A DNA stretch of 64,000 bases from Edaphochlamys debaryana (Eukaryota; Chlorophyta; Chlorophyceae; Chlamydomonadales). The DNA lies in assembly GCA_016858145.1 (NCBI GenBank), contig JAEHOE010000235.1, positions 26,036 through 90,035 of the forward strand. The letters are read 5' to 3'. Of the stretch, positions 35,601-46,264 are shown one piece after another. The translations under genes were made by a program, and so were the position numbers. The stretch's first letter is position 1, and each line of letters begins with the position of its first letter. The notes below the pieces were generated by a model. It saw nothing but the letters and a program-made list of their open reading frames with translations. It had not been told where the DNA came from and made no database searches.

Positions 35601-38600
35601 GTGCCAATGGCGAAGGGGGCTGTGGTGGTGCCCACGCTGCCAGTGACCGGGCCGGCGGTAGGAGGGGCATTGGCCCCCATGTCCTTGATGACCACCTGGT
35701 AGGTGGCGCCAACGTCCAGCTCATCGAACTGGGCCGCGGGCACCGTGAGCGTGTAGGTGCCCGTGTTGGTCATGGTGGTGATGGGGGTGGCGAACGAGAC
35801 CCAGACGCCGCCAACCAGCTTCTGCAGCTCGACCGTCACGTAAGAGCAGCCGAAGGGCGCGCCGTTGAACTCCCAGTTCACGGGGCCGGAGAACTGGACG
35901 TCCTTAGGTTCATACCCAACGTTGAGGCAAGCGGGCGGCAGGTTGCCCAGGCACCTGGCAAGGCGAAGCGGGGTGGGGTGTGGCAGCAATCATCGGGTCA
36001 GCAGGGCACGCACGCCGCGTCCCATGCATCCCGATGAGCAGCAGGACGAGGAGGTTCAGGCGAGAGCGGAAGGCGTGCGGCGCGTGCGCACCTGTTGTCC
36101 TTCCCGTCGGTCACAGTGTAGAAGTCGGCGTCGGCGGTCCAGATCTTCTCCCTGAGGAACCTGGAGTCGACGATGTAGCCCTGGCCGTTCACCGCACCAA
36201 CGCTGGCGAGGACGGAGCCTGCGGGCGCATGGGCGAAAGGAGGGGCTCAGCGGAATCAGTGCCAGGAGGCCCCTTCCAGAAACCCCAACACCCCCAAGGG
36301 AAACGAGTGTCACAGAGAAACCAGAGCGGTCGAAACCCTTTCAGCAGGCGCTAAGGCAGGCAATTAACCATCTGCTGACCAGGGCTGACCTGTGGCGACG
36401 GGAGCGAGCACCGACTTGGTGAAGCTGCCGAGGGCGTACTCAGCGGGCGTCAGTGGGCTGCCCGCCACGGTGACGGTGGTGGCGCCAGCGGCCGGGGCCA
36501 CGTTGGACTCCACGCAGGCAGTGGCGGAGGCCTGGCTGACCTTGATGGCGTGAACCTTGCCGCCGACCTGCGTGGGCGTGCAAAATAAGTGCAACACCGG
36601 TCGAAAAGCATGCGAATATGCAGCCCACATGGAGTATTGAGACCCACAGGAGGGTTGCGGACAAGTGACCCGACCTCCTTGTTGGCTTCCTGGCCCCTGA
36701 CCGATCCCCACCTGGAAGGGGCGTGCCACCGTGCTGTCCGCAATCTTGGACGTCGTGGGAAGGGACCCGCCAATAACGTTTCCTGCCCGCGTGACGGTCC
36801 AGGAGGAACCACCAACAATGGTGTAGGACCAGCCCGTGGGGAGTCCGGTGATCTCGAGGGAGACAGTGCTCGACGCAGCGTCCTACGGAACCACACAGCA
36901 GGGGGCCAAGGGTGGACAGAGCAGCGGCGGCAATCCAAGGCTGGATCGCTTGGTGAAGGTACGGCAGGCAGGGCAGGGCAGGCTAGACGCCTGCCAGGCT
37001 AGGTCACGATGATGAAATGGGAGGGCGAGCAAGGGCGCAGACAGGAGACAAGTGATGTCCCACTCGCTCGTCCGACCCTGTGCGCTCGCTCAGTCATAGA
37101 ACACGCACCGAGAGGTCGGTAACCGTGAAGGCGTACGTGCCCGTCGTGCTGATGGTCACCGGTACGGACTTAGGGATCCCGTCCTGGTCGGTGTACAACA
37201 GCTTCGCCGTGAGGGGCGTAGCCTGTGGCAGGTAGGACGACGGGAGAGGGATGGGCCCTTGCCTTTGGACAGCCTACGCTCTCCTCCCAATTCAGCGGGC
37301 AGTGCTGATGAGTTGAGGCTGAGCGGCGGGTACCGTTTGCCATTCACACCCCATCCACTCACAAGGGCGCCGTAGATGGTGTTACTGCAAGTGTAGGGAT
37401 CAGAGCCTCCAATGCTCCAGCGAAGCTGCGCGTGTGGGGGAAAGCAGCAGGGCACGTGCCTTAGATAGAGCAAGAGACCCAACATTGCTAAACTCCCAGC
37501 ATCAGGCCGCTGCTGTTGCACTCACCGTGCCCTCCACTCGGTACACCGTGTTTGTGGCAGGCTTGCAGTTCTCGTTGGGCGGGTACGTGTCACCGGGGCA
37601 GCACGTGGTCAGGCTACTGCACACCGGAGGCTTGCAGGTGGGTCCCGGCAGGGACACGGAGCCTGGAGACAATACACAATACACAATACACAATACACAC
37701 CACGCGTAGGACCTAGCCCTACGGTAGCCGCCATGTCTCGCTCCTACGGAAGGAATTGGCTACACAACATTGGCACACCAGCCGAGCAGGCGGCTCACCG
37801 GAAGGCTAGGGCCGAAGCGAGAGCTGAGCACAAGGCTCGCGAGGCGGAGCGAGCTGAGGGCGAGGCTGCCATGTGTCCCGAGGCGAAGCGGATTCAGGAC
37901 GACTTTGTGGCGCTCCTGGATTCGGTGCTAGAGAAGCTGCGCTGCATTCACTCGCCCGCTCTGAGGGAGGTTATCGTCCACGCGGTCAACGAGCTGGCCG
38001 CCAAAGTCCGCGACGAGCTGCGGGCCGCCGCTGAGCGGCACGCTGCCCTGCAGCGCGACGTATCCACGCTTAGGGAGGAGCTCGCTTCCCACAAAACCAA
38101 TGTCTTCGAGGCGTTCACACTCGCTGACAACGACGTCGACCAAATCTTCAAGGACATCAACCGCGTGGAGCGGATTACCGAGCTGATCGTGGAGAACACC
38201 CCCATGGAGGACCCAGGCCGGCTGCTGCTGCGGGGGGTTTCGGACCAGATGGCCGACCGGCTGAAGTCGGGCGACATGTCAGGCCTGGGCCCATCGGGCG
38301 CCAGCCAGCTTAGCGCGTCAGTCCAGCGGTGCTGGAAGGGTGAGGGGGGCTGGAACGTCGTGCTGGGGGTGACGACCGCACAGCGGGCGGAGTTCCGCCT
38401 GCGGGCTAAGGAGGTGAGGGAGGCGAGCGGGGTGGTGGTGGCGCCCTACCTCACGGCCCTAGGGAGGGCGCTGCGGAAGAAGCGGCAGCCAGTCTTCGCT
38501 AGGCTCCGCACAAAGGGCCTCAAGCCTCGCTGGATCAAAGGGGCGGATGTCCTGTACTTAGAGGGGGAGGGGTGGATGCGGCAAGGTTGTCTGTGAGCCC

Positions 38601-40236
38601 GGGGGCATGGTGTGTGGCTGTCCAGCCCTTGCGGTCGGTGGCCCACGGACGGGCGGGGACACTCCCCTTGGCGGCTCCCTAGCTGAGGCTTCGTTGGTGA
38701 TGGCCGTGGCTCACCGCCCTTGTGGGCTGCTGTTAGGGGGCACCCAGGCTTGCAGGCGGCAAGCCCGTGTGGTCGACCAGCCGGTCGGAGCGTTCTGCGC
38801 TTAGACCCCCTCGAAGGGGTCCCTCATTGTAACCACCAATGACTGGAGCGCAGCAGAGCCACAAGCAAGGGAGAAAGAAGAGGTTTAGCGGCTCAACCAT
38901 CATCGAGGTGCATTGCAGGCCACCCTTCGGCAGCGCAGCCCACAACCACGCACATACGGTACACGGGCCCTGCTGCTCACTTCCGGCGGTGACGTTGGAC
39001 CAAGAGGTGCGGGTGGCACTCTTCATGGCGAAGTAGGTGTCACCAATGACGGAGGGGTCGGTCCGGTTGCCCTGAACCGCCAGCAGGAACTTCAGCGTAG
39101 AGCCAGCGTTCTCTACGGTAGGGTGGGTATGGGGATAGCTTCGTGTAAGAGCAACAGTACGTAGCGAGCACATGGGCCCCGCCGCCTCCACGTTTTCGGT
39201 GCGGTCCTCACCGCTGGGAGCGTTCCACTTGTAGCCCGTGGCACACGATGACAGGTCCATGACGACCCAGCCTGTCATCAGGGTAGCAAGCAAAAAAAGT
39301 GAGCAGGCGGAGGGGGACAAGCAGCTCACAGAATCATCCCCAGGCCGATGACATGTAGCACCCGTGCGTGCCACTCACCGCCGCCGGAAGTAGGCGAGGA
39401 AACGCTGTAAGGGCTGTCCTTGCATGCGTCAGGCAGCAAGAGCGTCCAGTGCGAGAGGCCCTGGCCCTCGCTGGGTAGGTCTGGGGAGGACACGGGGGCA
39501 GAAGTCAGACGTCGGCGGAGCTTGCCGTCAGCCGGGTTCTGAGTGTAGTGTCTATCCCTCTTCCGTCAATGGCGATCCATGTTCCCACTCACTGCACTTC
39601 TCGTTGCCGGTGCCAACTTGGCAAGAACCTGAGGGGAAGAAGGGTGCCGTCATTGTCAGACAGATAGACATCAGGGCCAAAGCCCCGGACCCTGGCTTCT
39701 CCCGGTAACGCTGTGCAACTAGTGCAACAACTCAGGTCGACCTCACGCACCGCAACGCAGTGTCTCATTCCACGTGATACCAGTCTTCTGAATGGTTACC
39801 AAGTAATAGAAGTAGGTCAGGTCGACGCTCTGTGGGCCAGATATCCGCCGGAAGGCGGGCGGGGATGGGGGTCAGAACCTGAGCAAGGCCCCCCAGCAGG
39901 GGCACAGCAGTGCCTCAGGTGCGCACAAGCAGCCATGAAGCCCGCGAGCTGCTTGCTTCCCCTCGCCGCTGCAAGGGCGCACCTGTCTGTACCAGGGGTT
40001 CTTCTGGGTGACGGCAGGCACACCGGTCTCCACGGCGCTGGCAGGAATGTCAGTAGGGAAGGACGCGCGCCACTGCGGGTCGGTATCACGGGGCGACACG
40101 AGGGGGCGGTGTTAGCACGCACGATGTGGCTAGCGGAGGGGCCCTCCCTCGTGCTGAACCGCACGCGCCGAGTCCAGTAACACTAGCACCCCTTAGACCG
40201 CCGCACCTCGGCGAACTGGTAGTCGACAACGCAGAA
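29696..40236 (-). CDS. Gene D: large repeat protein, probably secreted or cell-surface, 27 exons visible
   Basis: Exons (minus): 40236-40207, 40072-39983, 39829-39751, 39628-39593, 39480-39379, 39271-39212, 39112-38981, 37662-37526, 37425-37363, 37222-37109, 36882-36712, 36567-36390, 36218-36092, 35954-35573, 35430-35175, 34960-34755, 34537-33970, 33751-33546, 33328-32761, 32643-32540, 32349-32253, 32096-31641, 31465-30859, 30707-30506, 30381-30304, 30120-29972, 29816-29696. All phases fit: 5,319 nt, 1,772 codons plus TAG. The protein is Thr/Val/Ser-rich with beta-sandwich-like segments (GTYTLTV, TVSDL, NVTS), scattered Cys, and repeated pairs of CLADYAVCLTLGV-type and IEWSFPNSP-type units. 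Near the C-terminus GCGHTLGFWKN resembles the GFWKN / GYWKNHP motif of surface proteins. No membrane segment is seen. The 5' end is not resolved; a possible signal-peptide exon lies at 47624-47689, beyond a retrotransposon. A cell-wall or matrix role is inferred, not shown. Confidence 0.8.
33012..35425 (-). repeat. Tandem duplication of about 1.2 kb inside gene D
   Basis: Unit 1 (33012-34220) and unit 2 (34221-35425) are almost identical over coding and intron sequence; the second lacks 4 bases near 35065. Each unit carries one 206-nt exon, its flanking introns and parts of the neighbouring exons. The breakpoints fall in a shared CACCTTG-like stretch at the codons for VTR, as expected for unequal crossing-over. 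It adds a pair of repeats to the protein without shifting the frame. Confidence 0.9.
37669..37696 (+). repeat. Four copies of ACAATAC at the edge of an intronic insertion
   Basis: A 7-bp microsatellite lies just inside the gene D intron, at the 5' side of the ORF1-only element that follows. Confidence 0.8.
37697..38829 (+). mobile_element. ORF1-only LINE-like element in a gene D intron
   Basis: The element lies in the 37663-38980 intron, on the opposite strand to the host gene, so it does not break the coding phase. It carries a single ORF (37733-38596). About 230 bases later come a GC-rich hairpin (GACCCCCT, then AGGGGTC, near 38800) and the tail CATTGTAA (38824-38831). The second, truncated copy at 49140-49600 ends in the same CATTGTAA, which fixes the 3' end of the family. 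No endonuclease or reverse transcriptase is present. Target-site duplications are not clear. Ends are approximate. Confidence 0.65.
37733..38596 (+). CDS. L1 ORF1p-like protein, 287 aa, intact
   Basis: ORF1 proteins of L1-type retrotransposons are coiled-coil trimers that bind element RNA. Residues 20-50 here are Ala/Glu/Arg-rich and helical, residues 45-150 look like a coiled coil (heptad Leu/Ile/Val), and the last 70 residues follow the L1 ORF1 C-terminal pattern. That pattern is a basic helix (RAEFRLRAKEVRE), then VVVAPYLTALGRALRKK, PVFARL, and a final KGADVLYLEGEG. The reading frame is uninterrupted with a good ATG context. A truncated paralogue lies at 49316-49600 with about three quarters of residues conserved over the shared part. 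The match to ORF1p is by pattern only. Confidence 0.6.
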   Translation: MSRSYGRNWLHNIGTPAEQAAHRKARAEARAEHKAREAERAEGEAAMCPEAKRIQDDFVALLDSVLEKLRCIHSPALREVIVHAVNELAAKVRDELRAAAERHAALQRDVSTLREELASHKTNVFEAFTLADNDVDQIFKDINRVERITELIVENTPMEDPGRLLLRGVSDQMADRLKSGDMSGLGPSGASQLSASVQRCWKGEGGWNVVLGVTTAQRAEFRLRAKEVREASGVVVAPYLTALGRALRKKRQPVFARLRTKGLKPRWIKGADVLYLEGEGWMRQGCL

Positions 40237-40729
40237 CTGGGAGGACGGGGCGGTGGGGGGAGGGCCAGTGGGGGCGGGAAGACGTCAATTTCTGGTGGTT
40301 AGGCATCAATTCGATACGGTTAGTTAGCTGATACGGGGGGGCAGGCAGGGGGGCAGGGGGAGCGGGGCGTCGGGAGTGCGGGGGTGCGCGGGTAGGGCGC
40401 GGGCAGCAGGGGGAGTGCGGGGGCAGGGGGAGTGCGGGGGCAGGGGGAGCGAGTGCGGGGTCCAGTGTGAGTTAGGGAGGAGGGCGCGGGTGAGGGCACA
40501 AGGACTACTTGTCATGACAAGCCCCAGGTGAAATTGAGCGAGCATGAGGGAAAAGGAAGTTTGCAGACGTGTGGCGGCGGGTTTAGCAGCCACTACGCAC
40601 GCACCGGTTTGCCGCCCTCATTCTTGGGAGTGCAGCCGTTTGCAAAAGTATAGGGACCGGACCCGAGCGCGGGCAGCGATGAGATCGGGGTCTGCGCAAC
40701 GACCTCAGCTGCCCCTAAGCACAGCGCGG
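40237..40729. other. G-rich repeat and gap next to the LTR element
   Basis: No exon could be placed. Bases 40340-40470 are a G-rich degenerate tandem (GGGGGCAGGGGGAGTGC units). If gene D starts further right, this is intron; otherwise it is promoter or broken host DNA. Confidence 0.45.
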
Positions 40730-42089
40730 TGTACTGCCGGGTTGAGGGGGTCACGCGATGTGTGTGGGCACACGCACGCCGGCTTGCTCAGGATTCTCTG
40801 TGCTCACGCCAGGCCGCACGCTGCATACCGGTAGGCCTGGGCTACCACCAAAGGAAAGGGGTTTTGGTTGAGCAGCGAGATTTGGGGGGGGGGGGACGCA
40901 GCAAGGGGACATGGGAGACGGGAGCAGGGCAGAAGGTGCCCGTTTGGAGGGCCTTCAGCCTGGAACAGGAGGGGTAACGGGACGAGCGCCATAGATGCGT
41001 ACGGCGCATGAGAGAGGGATTGACTATGGCGTTATTCGTTGACTGGGGCGTTGACTTTGGCCCCATACATTGACCCAGTTGTACGGCCGTCGGAGGCCTT
41101 ATGTATTGAGCTGTTGAGGTACAGGGCACGCAGGTGGTGCACCTGCGTGGCAAGTGAGGGTTGGAAGCGGTGCTTCGAGGAAGTAGGTACTATACGAAGG
41201 GATCGTAGAGGGAGTTGCGCGGTTGCTTCCTCTGGCGGGCGGTGCCCGTTGTTCTGTACGACACCCAGGCCGTATTTAAGGCCGGGGGTCGCCGGCTGCG
41301 ACAAGCCCCGGACCCCAAGAACAGGTCGACTGGAGCACCGAACGGAATTGGTGGACCCCTGATACCCGAGACCTCTGATAGGTCCCAAGCGCAAGGAAAC
41401 AGGAGGAATCTCTCGTGTAAACGTGTGTGCTCGACTGAGGCCCTGTCCCTCGAGCCCCTCTGCGCCATCGAGCGCCCAGCCTGGCCCTTTGGCCCCTGCA
41501 CGCAGTCAGCCTGCGTTGCGACCCGTGCCCCTAGCCCCCACGGACTGAGCCTCAGCGCCCTCCGTCGAGTGGAGCTACTTCTCTGCTGAGCAGCCCAGCT
41601 CGGCCCCCTTTCCAGTGTCAGCCCGGCTCTAACCCGCTGCGTTGCCCTTGCTGTGCGCGCGAGCAGAGGCGAGCGCGTGCCTTTTAGCCCGCTTCGCTTG
41701 TTCTCTCCTTGGCTCTGCCCGTCTGCACGCCAAGCCCGTGTCCTGCGGTCACCCCTTGACCCGACACGCCCTATCCCGGAGCCCTGTCGTCACCCCGACG
41801 CCGTCAGTGCCTCCGTCCCCCTCAAACCTACCTCAATTACCCGCAACGCTTCCGCAAAGCAAGTCTTCCGCTGCGCAGTATCCCTGCTGCTATCGCCTGT
41901 CCGTTGATTGAGCCCCGCAACGTGACACGCACCCAATCCGGCATTGACAGAGACTGGTGCCAGTGTCCTCACACACTGAGCCCCGGGCACCTCACGGCGC
42001 AGCAGAACGGTCCTAGGGCAAGCCAGCACACCACTCCGGAACGCGCGAAAATTTTGTGTGGTTACGTGTTTGGTGTGGCTTCGCTTTCT
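40730..42089 (+). repeat. Left long terminal repeat
   Basis: It starts TGTACTGCC and ends about GCTTTCT. It holds a TATA-like TATTTAAG at 41273-41280 and TGTAA at 41416-41420, consistent with promoter and poly(A) functions about 140 bases apart (U3-R). The last base is uncertain by one because the next base matches in both copies. Confidence 0.85.
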
Positions 42090-42102
42090 TGGTAGCGGGA
42101 CC
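42090..42102 (+). other. Candidate tRNA primer-binding site
   Basis: TGGTAGCGGGACC directly follows the left LTR; TGG complements the 3' CCA of a tRNA. Which tRNA primes was not determined. Confidence 0.6.
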
Positions 42103-42207
42103 ACGTTGCTTGTCTGAGCTTGCAACTCTGGTCAGTCAGCCGCAACAGACAACTCCACCCCCTCTTCCCCACACACGGCAAGCCCAGCTCAGAGCTGTGC
42201 CCCAAAC

Positions 42208-44826
42208 ATGGAGGATTATGGGCAAGAGCGAATCCGAGGCGTCTCCGCCTCCAGCCTCAACACAATACCCCTCTTCGTCCCCGATCTATTCGATGCCCGA
42301 TCATGGCTCACACAGGTCGAAAACTTTGCCCGTCTGTTCCATTGGACGGATGAGGACAAGCTGATTGCTGCCAAATGCCGGCTAGGCTCCACGGCTCAGA
42401 TATGGGCGTGTGGGAGCGGCCCCGAGCTTGGCAACTGGCCCTCCTTCCGGCGAGCGTTCACAGACCGCTTTGCGGTGCGAGAGGATGAGTTGTACAGCCG
42501 CCTGGCGAACTGCAGGCAGGGCAAGAAGGAGACGGTCAGGCATTATGCGGACCGGTATCGGCACCTCTGCTCCCAGCTGGGCATTGACCCCGCCGAGGAC
42601 CCAACCTACATGTACAACTTCCTGCGAGGACTGCAGCCCCGAATCTATGCCAAGGTTTACCTGATGAGGCCCAGGGACCTTGAGGCGGCCATCTCCGATG
42701 CCATTTACGTGAGCGAAGGCATGGATATGATGAGCCGAGGTGAACAGGGGGATGAGGAGGAGCATGATGACATCACACGTCATGCTCGTTATCGGCGGGC
42801 TCGGGAGTATGTGGAGGAGGAGGCACCTGCAAAGGCGGAGAAGGCGGAAAGGGTGCGGTATGAGCTGGTGAGGCCTGAAGCCCGAGGACCACCGGGCATG
42901 GCACGAGGCCGGGAACAGGACACGCGCCCACGGGTGCGATGGGAGGACCGGCGCGATCCCCAGCCCCGGCGCGATGAGCCACGGGGTGGCATGCGCCCCT
43001 CTGCGGCGGCGGCAAGAACCCCACCGCCGGCTGCCCCTTCTCGCAACACACCTGACCTGGAGACGCTGGCCAGGGACTTCGCGAGACTCTCATTGAACCT
43101 GCAAGAGATGCAAAGGCGGCAGGAGGGCGGATTTGGGTCACAGGTCAACCGGGTGGAGGTAGTTAACACTCCTGAGGTGTATCTGGTGGCGGGAGTGAGC
43201 ACAGCCGAGGCCCCGAGGCCCACGGACTGGAGGTACCCCGGCCTTCCCAAGCCCCAGCCTTGGCGGCGCACCTGGAGTGTGGCGCAGCGGAGAAGCCCGG
43301 CCCAGGCCATGGAGCGGGTCTCCATGAGCCTTGAGGTTGCCATACTGGATAAGGAGGAGGGAGGGACCGTGCGCCAGGCCCAGAGTCATCTAAGGCGCAT
43401 TGGAGCAGCGGTAGCTGCGGCTCCTGGACGCCCACCCCACGAGGAGCAGCTGGGAACGCAGAGATCCGCACCACGACCTTGTCGACTCACCATGAACGTA
43501 ACGACTGGAGGCCGGCCGTTGCAATCCGCCGCACAATCAGAGGAGGAGGCGCAGGAAGGGGAAGGTGACGGAGACGTCGCACCGCCACCATCAGATGACG
43601 AGCAGCTGCCTGCTGCGGTGGTGCAAGGTCTTGACACGGAGAGGCAGACACCGCCACCTCTGTTGTCCGATTCTGAGGAGGAGATGGAGCACGAGTGGGA
43701 ACGGGTCAAGAGACAGCGGAGGCGCAGCACCAAGCGGGCGGACTACGTGGGCCCAAACCAGGCCAGGTCCCAGCACACTGCGGCTGTCACGAATTTTAAC
43801 CCAGCGATTCGCTCTGAGGTCTGCTTGGGCCCGCATTCGCCGCCCGCGGCCACCCCCATGCAGCCAGCGGCCCCTCACCAGAATTTGGAGGCGATTGAGA
43901 TTGATCCGGATAAGGAGGAGCAGGCCGAAGCCCCAGAGGTCGGGGGAACAGAGGAAGGCGATGAGGAGGAAGAGGAGGATGGGGTGTGGGAGCCTGAGGA
44001 GGGCGGAAAGGAGGCAAGCAGTCCGTCAACGGAGCCAGGGATTGAGAGGGAGGGACACGAGGAGTCACCGCGAGCGGGAAAGGCTGGGCCCTCCCGGCCC
44101 GAGCCCCACACCGTTGAGCGCTCACCTTGGGTGGATACGGCGAGGATCAACGTCCTGCAGACCCGCAAGTGGAGCCTCCCTGCTGGAATACCGGCGGGCA
44201 CTATTGTCAGGAAGACGTGGGGCAGGGAAGGCGCCAGCGGCTTGAGGCCCTCGTCCTTGGGGGGAAGAAAAGGCACATGGAGGCAAAGGAGAAGGCAAAG
44301 CGGATTTATGAGAGGCACCGGCATCAGTCCAAACCGCGCAAGCCAAGAACTAACGCGGGGGATAAGCCTGTGGGAGCACAGGCACCGCCTGCAGCTGTTC
44401 AAGGGAACCCTGAGGCCCCGGGGACCGACACCAACCCGCTGGGAAAGGAGGTGGGGGCGGCTGCCCAACAGCCCTCGGTACGGACTGCTCGCGGCGCCCA
44501 GGGCGCCACCCCAGCAGTTGGGGCCCAGGCGAAGTACCCCCAGGAAGGACCCTAAGCCCAAGACCCGCGGGCAGTCAAGCCCCAGCGCACCTGCAACGCC
44601 TGCCAAAGTCGCAGTTGATGCGCCGGCGAGAGACCCAGTAGCGAGCCGCCGCACGGTGCCGGTGGCGACACCTGGGATGGGGGGGCGTAAGGCACGAGGA
44701 GGAGGCGCACGGAGTCAGGCCCGACCTTCTGCCGCTGGACGCCTAACGTGGCGACTCAAGCGGCGCGACAGCAGCTGGCCAAGGACCGGGAGGAGCCCTA
44801 CCTGTTGCAGTTCCACCGAGCCCTGA
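42208..44826 (+). CDS. gag: Retrotransposon Gag, 872 codons
   Basis: Residues 15-190 show the Retrotrans_gag capsid pattern: FDARSWLTQVENFARLFHW, a conserved W near residue 70, FRRAFTDRF, KETVRHYADRY, LCSQLG, YMYNFLRGL and LEAAISDAI. This domain forms the capsid-like particle. A long acidic and Pro-rich tail follows (runs of Glu near 43910-43990). No CCHC zinc knuckle was found. From about 44200 on, the +1 frame (KAKRIYERHRHQSKPRKPRT, 44127-44555) looks more like real protein, so a one-base indel may have displaced the C-terminus. The ATG is preceded by CAAAC, a good algal start context. Confidence 0.8.
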   Translation: MEDYGQERIRGVSASSLNTIPLFVPDLFDARSWLTQVENFARLFHWTDEDKLIAAKCRLGSTAQIWACGSGPELGNWPSFRRAFTDRFAVREDELYSRLANCRQGKKETVRHYADRYRHLCSQLGIDPAEDPTYMYNFLRGLQPRIYAKVYLMRPRDLEAAISDAIYVSEGMDMMSRGEQGDEEEHDDITRHARYRRAREYVEEEAPAKAEKAERVRYELVRPEARGPPGMARGREQDTRPRVRWEDRRDPQPRRDEPRGGMRPSAAAARTPPPAAPSRNTPDLETLARDFARLSLNLQEMQRRQEGGFGSQVNRVEVVNTPEVYLVAGVSTAEAPRPTDWRYPGLPKPQPWRRTWSVAQRRSPAQAMERVSMSLEVAILDKEEGGTVRQAQSHLRRIGAAVAAAPGRPPHEEQLGTQRSAPRPCRLTMNVTTGGRPLQSAAQSEEEAQEGEGDGDVAPPPSDDEQLPAAVVQGLDTERQTPPPLLSDSEEEMEHEWERVKRQRRRSTKRADYVGPNQARSQHTAAVTNFNPAIRSEVCLGPHSPPAATPMQPAAPHQNLEAIEIDPDKEEQAEAPEVGGTEEGDEEEEEDGVWEPEEGGKEASSPSTEPGIEREGHEESPRAGKAGPSRPEPHTVERSPWVDTARINVLQTRKWSLPAGIPAGTIVRKTWGREGASGLRPSSLGGRKGTWRQRRRQSGFMRGTGISPNRASQELTRGISLWEHRHRLQLFKGTLRPRGPTPTRWERRWGRLPNSPRYGLLAAPRAPPQQLGPRRSTPRKDPKPKTRGQSSPSAPATPAKVAVDAPARDPVASRRTVPVATPGMGGRKARGGGARSQARPSAAGRLTWRLKRRDSSWPRTGRSPTCCSSTEP

Positions 44827-46264
44827 CGGCTCGCACGAAATCGTGGAGGACGCCCAGGGGGTGCTCTTCCTACCCCCACGCACCTCCAGCCGTGCCCAGG
44901 TCATTTCCTTAGCACAGCCGCTGCGCCAGGAGCATGAGGAGCTGCGAGGAGGGACGCGGAAACAAACCCTCAAAACAAAAGAGCCCGCCAACATCCAGCC
45001 AGCAAGCTGCCAGTATGCTGGAGAGAGAGAGCGGCAGCGCAGCCCGTGACGCGAAGGCAAGGAAAAGGGCGAAACAACTGCAGGCTCACCAACAAGATTC
45101 CGCGACGCAACCATCAGCCGCGGCGCTGTCAAAACTAGGACTGCAAACCCGCATGGGCCAGACTATTGCGTGCAGTAGGATGAGGACGGAGTGCAAGGGA
45201 GTGGCCAAAGAACTGAAGAACCGCAGTCCACTATGCGGCAGCGGCGGAGCAGGTGCAGTGCGATGTGCACACGTTCAACCCGCGCATGAGGCGGATATCC
45301 GGACAGTTCCACATATTTGACCAGCGGAAAAAGCGTAGCTAGAGCTACCTAGAACAACGCTCGGGCGGGCGGAAGCGTGAGGGAGGCCAGGTTGACGGGG
45401 ACGCCCGCCGCTGGAACCGAAAAACCGACAAACGCCCACAAGACCGCAGAAGTGGTCCAGACTTCTGGCCCGGAAGCGTGCAAGGAAGCTCGCTACATTA
45501 CCTTCATAGCGCGCCTCGCAGCAAGGCGAGAGGCGGCGCCTGGGGCGAAAGCGACCGGTGCACCGCGGCCCATCGCGCCAGCCACCCGGCGTCGTCAAGC
45601 CCTTTCTCTCCTCTTGTCTTTCCAACGCGTTCAAGGGAGTGGTAATCCTGCGTCACGCAAGTGCACTGAAGCTGTTGGCGGAGCTTAAGGAGGCCCATGC
45701 AGTGCCCATTAAAGGCAAGGCGACCGAGGCGCGACCCACAAAGTCAAACTCAGCCAGCCCAAGACCTTGGTGCTTTACCAACATCATAATCCAACTTTCA
45801 AGGCCCACCGGGCAAACATGGAGCCCACTCCGGACAGCCTGCCGGCCCAGGCTTTAGGCACGCCGCGCTATGCCGTGAGCATGGCCGGGGCCCGGCAGAC
45901 TAGAGCCCGTGCGAGTGTTGTCACCGTCGACATGGACATGGAGTGCTACATCAACCGCCTCCAGCTCGACAAGCAACACCTGCTGGCCTCACGGGTGCGC
46001 CTGACAGGGAACAACAGCAACTCCTCGCTGGCGAACGCCCCGCTGTTGCTGCGGAGCCGCATCAAGGCGCTGGAGGCCGCTCGGAGGAAGGACCGGCACC
46101 TCCAAGCAGAGTACGAAGGCTCAGCCCCAAAAGGCCGCCGCCGCTGTTGCCCTCACTGCGGACGAGACCAACAGGAGCAATGAGGCAAGCGGCGTGCAAC
46201 AACAATAGCGTGACCCGGGTCTAGGTAGGGACACCTAGACGGCGCGGGGAATAGCCATGGCAGC
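44827..46264 (+). other. Internal tail of the LTR element, no recognisable pol
   Basis: Short open frames (44843-45049, 45377-45688, 45767-46183) overlap in different phases. The last contains Cys-Cys-Pro-His-Cys-Gly near its end but no known domain. The usual YADD/FADD polymerase motif and the DDE integrase motifs are absent. Confidence 0.55.

Noticed and set aside
29696..40236. Pherophorin identity for gene D
   Set aside because: The polyproline rod and the typical pherophorin cysteine pattern are missing; only a general extracellular repeat protein can be supported.
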